From the NCBI RefSeq assembly GCF_036785885.1, contig NC_092322.1:14034466-14098465 (forward strand): a stretch of 64,000 bases of DNA. Direction: 5' to 3'. Under the pieces are notes generated by a model, which ran no database searches, was not told the origin of the DNA, and was given only the letters and a program-made list of their open reading frames with translations. Made by a program: the position numbers and the translations under genes. The first letter of the stretch is position 1; every line of letters begins with the position of its first letter. Source of the stretch: Coffea arabica (lineage: Eukaryota; Streptophyta; Magnoliopsida; Gentianales; Rubiaceae). Positions 59,491-64,000 of the stretch are shown piece after piece.

Positions 59491-60156
59491 GTTTTCAATG
59501 TGAAGTCTACAGAACGTGCAACTCACATTGGAGACAATTCCCCAACTAATTAGTCTATCTTGAGTTGAGAATCTTTGCTGGATAATCAACCATAGTATGA
59601 ATGCATATCTTGGTATGGTATTTGCCCACACAACCTTTGCCCAAGAAGAACAAGGCCGTCTAATTCTCAATGTTTCCCAAGTTTGCTGGATAGAAAACTC
59701 AGACTTGCCCCACAAACTTTTATCTTTCCTGACGAGGTTTAGCTTCAGACTAGGTGGAATAGAGGAAATTACCTCATGACATAGCCAATAATGCCTACCA
59801 TGGCAATTCAGCCATCTCCAATGTTCCCCGAAAATAATATCACTGACCATGAATGCATCACTTATAGATAGATTTCTTACCCAAACTTGATAGCTGAATG
59901 AATGCATCACCCTTAGACATACATATTGAACCTCCGGGAAGCCAATTATCATACCATAGTGATGTATCTCTACTATCTCCAAACACATGAAAAAAGTGAT
60001 TTGTCACTCTATCTCTCAGTTTTAATAATTTCCTCCATATCCAAGAACAATCATAGGATATTTTTATGGTCCAAATACTCCTACCTTTCAAGAGATAAGA
60101 AAAAACCCAGGTTATCCAAAAAGACGAATTGTCTCTCTTCAAGATCTCCACAGCTA

Positions 60157-60258
60157 TTTGCAAATAGCTGCAGGATTCCATTCTTCAATTCTCTTCAACC
60201 CCAGCAATTTGCAAATAGCTGCAGGATTCCATTCTTCAATTCTCTTCAACCCCAGGTC
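60157..60258 (-). repeat. 51-bp in-frame tandem duplication inside the LINE
   Basis: Two units beginning TTTGCAAATAGCTGCAGG on the plus strand (60157 and 60208) encode LGLKRIEEWNPAAICKL twice on the minus strand. Confidence 0.9.
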
Positions 60259-60475
60259 GCCTTCTTTTTTTGGGGTGCAAATATCTTCCAAAGCTACCTT
60301 AGCACCAGAATGCTTAAGATCCTTGCCCTTCCAAGGGAAAGATCTCAACACACTCTCCATTTGTTTAATGATTTTTTCTGGAAGGATAAAAGTACTTGAC
60401 CAATAAACTTGCATGGAAAACAGAACAGAATTGATAAGCTGGACTCTACCTGACCAACATACTCTTGCCATTTAA

Positions 60476-63400
60476 GTATCGTGTTTGAGCAGAGAATATA
60501 ATTGACATTCATTGCTTTCTAAGGCTATTTGCAGTATATTTATATTCAATTCCTGATCGAATTCGAAGAGAAAAGTCTTGATTTGACTCATTTGCTATAT
60601 CGAATAAGTAGATCCAGGTCCAATCCGGGAAATCAGAATTGAGGGAACGCCATGAAAGTCAATCCAATTAGATATTATACTTTTTGCTTTTGCCTTACTT
60701 TCTTTTGTGTCCAGCAACAAAATTAAAATGCCTATTTTTTTTAAAAAAAATAAAGTTACGACTAACTCAATGCTGACCGTTTAAGCTGGTTTAATTTGAT
60801 GTTTTAAGGGAGTAAAACTGACCAACCTCATAAGCTTGTTTTCGATTCTTAATAGCAGAGTTAAAATTCGAAAGTAACTATTTGGTACTTATGGTTTTCA
60901 ATTTTTTGGATTAAAAAGAAAAACCAAAATCGAGTTTTGGGAAATAATTGAGAGTAGAAATTAGTTGACATTTTTGGAATAAAAAAAAAACTAAAATCAA
61001 GTGTGCAAAATGATTGGAGAACAGTGTAGCTATATTTATGTGCACTTCTTTAGCTGCCTCCACACCTTGGAAGTCACCCTACTCACAACATATTAAGGGC
61101 AAAACTTTGAGAAAAGAAATGCATTTGTTTAGGATTGCATACGAGTTGAATGAAGTCAAGTTTTGATTAAGCGAGCCGAAATGAACCCATTTTACTATGT
61201 TCAACATGGAAATCAAATACTATCATCAATAAGCACCTTGTAGAACTTAGAAGAAATCAAGAGTAATACTGATCAAGAAAGTTTCGACTTACTTCACTGC
61301 TATTGAAACAGAAATCAATTACTAAATGCAAAAGACAAAAATTGAAATATACCATTCTACTACCAAAGCTTATATATGTGTGTGTGTGTAGCCTTATTCT
61401 GCAGATCTATTGGTGTTCGGTAGAAATTGCCTCGAGAGTTCCTCAACTACCATTTTCAGCAAACTCAAGAAACCTCTTCCTATGTTCATAATCCCTTATT
61501 ATAACCTCCCTCCCGTTTCTTTTCTTTATAATTTGAATTCACTTTTCCTCCTTAACCTTCTTCCCCCTTGCCTCTGCATGGTTCCTTCGAGCAGTCTTGA
61601 AAGTAATTAATCTTCAAAAAATGATCACCCTATGATCACGAATTTTTATTGGTACTACTGTGGCTAGTTTTGGTGATTATGCATTTCTCTGTCTTGGCAC
61701 CTTCATCCAAGTCAAGAAACACGCCAGCTTGCTTAAATGGTCTACGCTGCATTTTTGCAAACTGTAGCCTGATTTGAACTTCCAGGATCATATTTTCTCG
61801 GGTAAATTTAAGATGGCTGTCTCACTTGCCCCTAACCCTTCCTTCAATCCAACCCCCGGTAATAATTTTCATGTGGTTGTAATTTTCAGATAATTTTGTT
61901 GTACTCATCAATTTTGTTAATAAACACTAATTCAATGCATGAAAACACTTATATCCATAAGTGTGCACCCCAACAATCACACTAATTATATCAAAAGTTA
62001 CCGGAAGGAGCCCCAATCCCAACAAATATATGGCAAAGTGAAAGAGAGAGGATGCAACATCTTATACCATCCATCATACAGGTATTCTGGATTTTGAGGT
62101 GATATTGAGATGGCCCAATATTTGAATTTGAATTATTATATAGTCCATCATTGACAACTTGTACATGATTTTCAATGCAATATGTAGCTTCCGCAATATA
62201 GTGATCTATATTTACACTACTATCTTCAGTATGATTTACATTAGGCAGCAAAACTCATGAATTGGCCCGGTCTGCTTGAGCTCCATCAACGTCAAGCTCA
62301 AGCAGCTTGAACTAGCCTTAAAGTTGAGTTTGAATCCAAATATACTTGATTTGAAGGTTTGTCGAACCTAATAATATACAATTAGGCGTGAACTTGACTA
62401 GGTTCAAACTTGGATTCGGATTCAAGTTGAAATTTTACTAGGAGTTGACTCAAGTTTAAGCCTAGTAAAATTAAGTTGAGTTTATCCGATTAGCCAAAAC
62501 TCGATTAACCAGATTCATTAGCAACTCTAAGCAATAGTGTTTCAATTCTTTAAAACAAGCATAACAGTTATGGCACTGTTGCACCCTTTAGTCGTCGTGG
62601 TCAACCTCTCTGCACTCTGTGCCGGTTGACATAGGGGTTTTTTTTTTCTGGGGTAGAAAAGGAGGGGACTTAATTGACTTGGGGCCTTGGCACTTTGTGC
62701 CCGTTGACTTGGGTCTCTATTGTTCTGTTCTAAAGCAATTCATTTTGATGCTGTCAGACTGTTTTTCTTCTTTGACGAACCCTATCTAGAAATCAAAATT
62801 GTGATTGGTTGCAACCATCGTTGTGGGCCTTTTTTTTTTTTTTTTTTAAAAGCTAACTGTCGTTGTGGGTTTAAAAGGAATGAGAAAAATAAACGCACTA
62901 TAATATTAATCTAGAGATTTTTTGAATTCAAATTTCTTTTTGCCTTCTCATTTTTTAAGTCTCACCTCTCATTGCTAAAACAATTAAGTAAATTTTTGTA
63001 TTCTCTTGTTTACTATCTGTATTTACTATTGTCTCCTTCAGACAAAGAAACTAGTAGTAAAATAAACTCCAGCACGTTATGTCGTGCTTAACAGCGTTAT
63101 CATGGATTGATTTTGGTCCAGCCTTCTTAATAGAAACTGGAAGACATTGTGGTAGATGGTAGATGATGATGAAAGAAATGCACCCAAAGATGTAACATTA
63201 AAACCGAAGATACCTAAACGAGAACAAGGGGATCCACCTTCTTCTCTTTCATGAGGCTGAGATTGCAGGAATGGATCAATCCTAACTGGATTAGACTTTG
63301 TGTGATCCCAATTTCGGAAGGTCCAGTTGTATCGTCCCCACTGATGTGTGAAAGTCAAAGTTTTCGGGCATTTGATCTTTGTTGCAGAACATGCTTAGCA

Positions 63401-63739
63401 AACAAATTGTGGTTGTTTACTTGTTGCATGTGCATGATCAGGATGTATGGTGATTGTGTTGTTTAGCACATATTTTCAAGCCTTAGTACCTTTTTGTGTT
63501 TTCTTGATGCAGTTAGTAAAGAGAACAAGCAAATTTTCTTTATATGAGTTGTCTTTTTTTTAATAACAATAGAATGAATGACATTACTTCAAACACTAGA
63601 ATCATTATATAAGTTGCTGTCCTTTGAGTTCCAGTTTTTAATTTGAATTGCAAAAGCTTTTTTAGTTTGTGTTTTTATTCTTATTGCATCCACGACAATC
63701 TCTTCTAGTTATAATTTATAACCACTCCTGATTTAAAGA
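60476..63739. other. Intergenic, no gene supported
   Basis: AT-rich. 62270-62480 has Leu/Glu-type CTTGAGCTC/AAGCTCAAG motifs resembling the CTCGAG-rich hAT-like elements, in decayed form. A minus-strand frame at 61991-62251 and one at 63077-63358 look mildly protein-like, but no domain or splice partners were found. Confidence 0.4.
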
Positions 63740-64000
63740 TTACAAACCAGTTCAATCGAGTTGAAATTTAATCTAATCGAGTTGAGCTCAATTTCAATGT
63801 AAAGGTTGTGTTCAAGTTTGAACTCAATTTCAATCTAGTCGAGCTTAAAAAATTATTATTTTTATGTTTTAAAAATAGATAGAAATGGACATCTCACGCT
63901 AATAAATAATAGAAATATTAGGGACATGAATGTAATTTCACTACTAATAAAGTAAGAATAAAAAATTAAAAATATATTCAAGTCGGCTCAACTCAATAAG
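63740..64000. mobile_element. hAT-like element of the CTCGAG family, cut by the window end
   Basis: TCAATCGAGTTGAAATTTAA and GAGTTGAGCTCAATTTCAAT are decayed subterminal motifs. The AT-rich core TAATAAATAATAGAAATATT ... GTAATTTCACTACTAATAAA closely matches the core of the element at 35176-35590. Confidence 0.55.

Larger units (their letters stand above)
58376..60475 (-). mobile_element. L1-type LINE, 5'-truncated and degenerate, split by a solo LTR
   Basis: Reading the minus strand from 60471, the C-terminal part of a plant LINE reverse transcriptase ORF is recognisable in pieces: SGRVQLINSVLFSMQVYWSS, then KKEGDLGLKRIEEWN, SLWYDNWLPGG, WAKVVWANTIPRYAFILW and SNVSCTFC (zf-RVT-type zinc-binding region). 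After the LTR insertion it resumes with HSHLSFDC and VVYCIWKERNARQF. Several frameshifts separate the pieces. A poly-A tail (plus-strand T run at 58376) marks the 3' end. It is inactive. Confidence 0.88.

Noticed and set aside
59926-60399. 157-codon plus-strand ORF
   Set aside because: It is antisense to the LINE reverse transcriptase ORF and contains the 51-bp duplication.
61991-62251. Minus-strand frame of 86 codons with protein-like composition
   Set aside because: No domain, no splice partner and no neighbouring exon found; could be an orphan exon, but unsupported.
63077-63358. Minus-strand frame of 93 codons
   Set aside because: No family resemblance, and the reading frame has no flanking gene structure.

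Overview
This is plant nuclear DNA. It has intron-containing genes with GT-AG junctions, AT-rich intergenic sequence, tRNA-Gln genes of plant type, and many plant transposon families (Athila/Tat-like LTR element, L1-type LINE, tRNA-derived SINE, hAT and other MITEs). A single-exon NLR with the long N-terminal extension of the R1/Mi-1.2/Rpi-blb2 class points to an asterid eudicot. The species cannot be fixed from the sequence alone.

Layout. 1-5757: the 5' part (read on the minus strand) of an LTR retrotransposon derivative, with a 1450-bp LTR, a tRNA-Asp primer site, a gag-tail ORF and a GC-rich stretch, but no pol seen. 6048-9923 (+): a 1291-aa CC-NBS-LRR resistance-type gene whose 3' end is partly duplicated just downstream. 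11140-23292 (-): an 11-exon DUF676 lipase-like gene (460 aa). Its 4.2-kb eighth intron carries an array of tRNA-Gln genes and decayed copies. 26060-27498 and 34147-37448 (+): two tandem paralogs of a small Glu/Lys-rich acidic protein starting MG(G/A)CTSKPKVLK, which looks myristoylated and palmitoylated. 38762-41473 (-): a seven-exon WAT1/EamA transporter (395 aa). 45874-52432 (+): a seven-exon protein with a C-terminal J domain and a likely mitochondrial presequence (284 aa). 54478-55194 (-): a single-exon 238-aa membrane protein of unknown function. 58376-60475 (-): a broken LINE split by a 557-bp solo LTR. The rest is AT-rich intergenic DNA with MITEs and SINE-like pieces.

The genes do not form a pathway; this is ordinary plant gene order. 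All multi-exon models were built by hand by matching donor and acceptor sites, reading phase and family sequence across each junction, and every junction kept the frame. The points most worth a second look are the tRNA-Gln array inside the lipase intron, the duplicated acylated acidic proteins with a shared upstream block, the duplicated 3' end of the NLR, and the pol-less retroelement. I found no clear evidence for a wholly new biological system.
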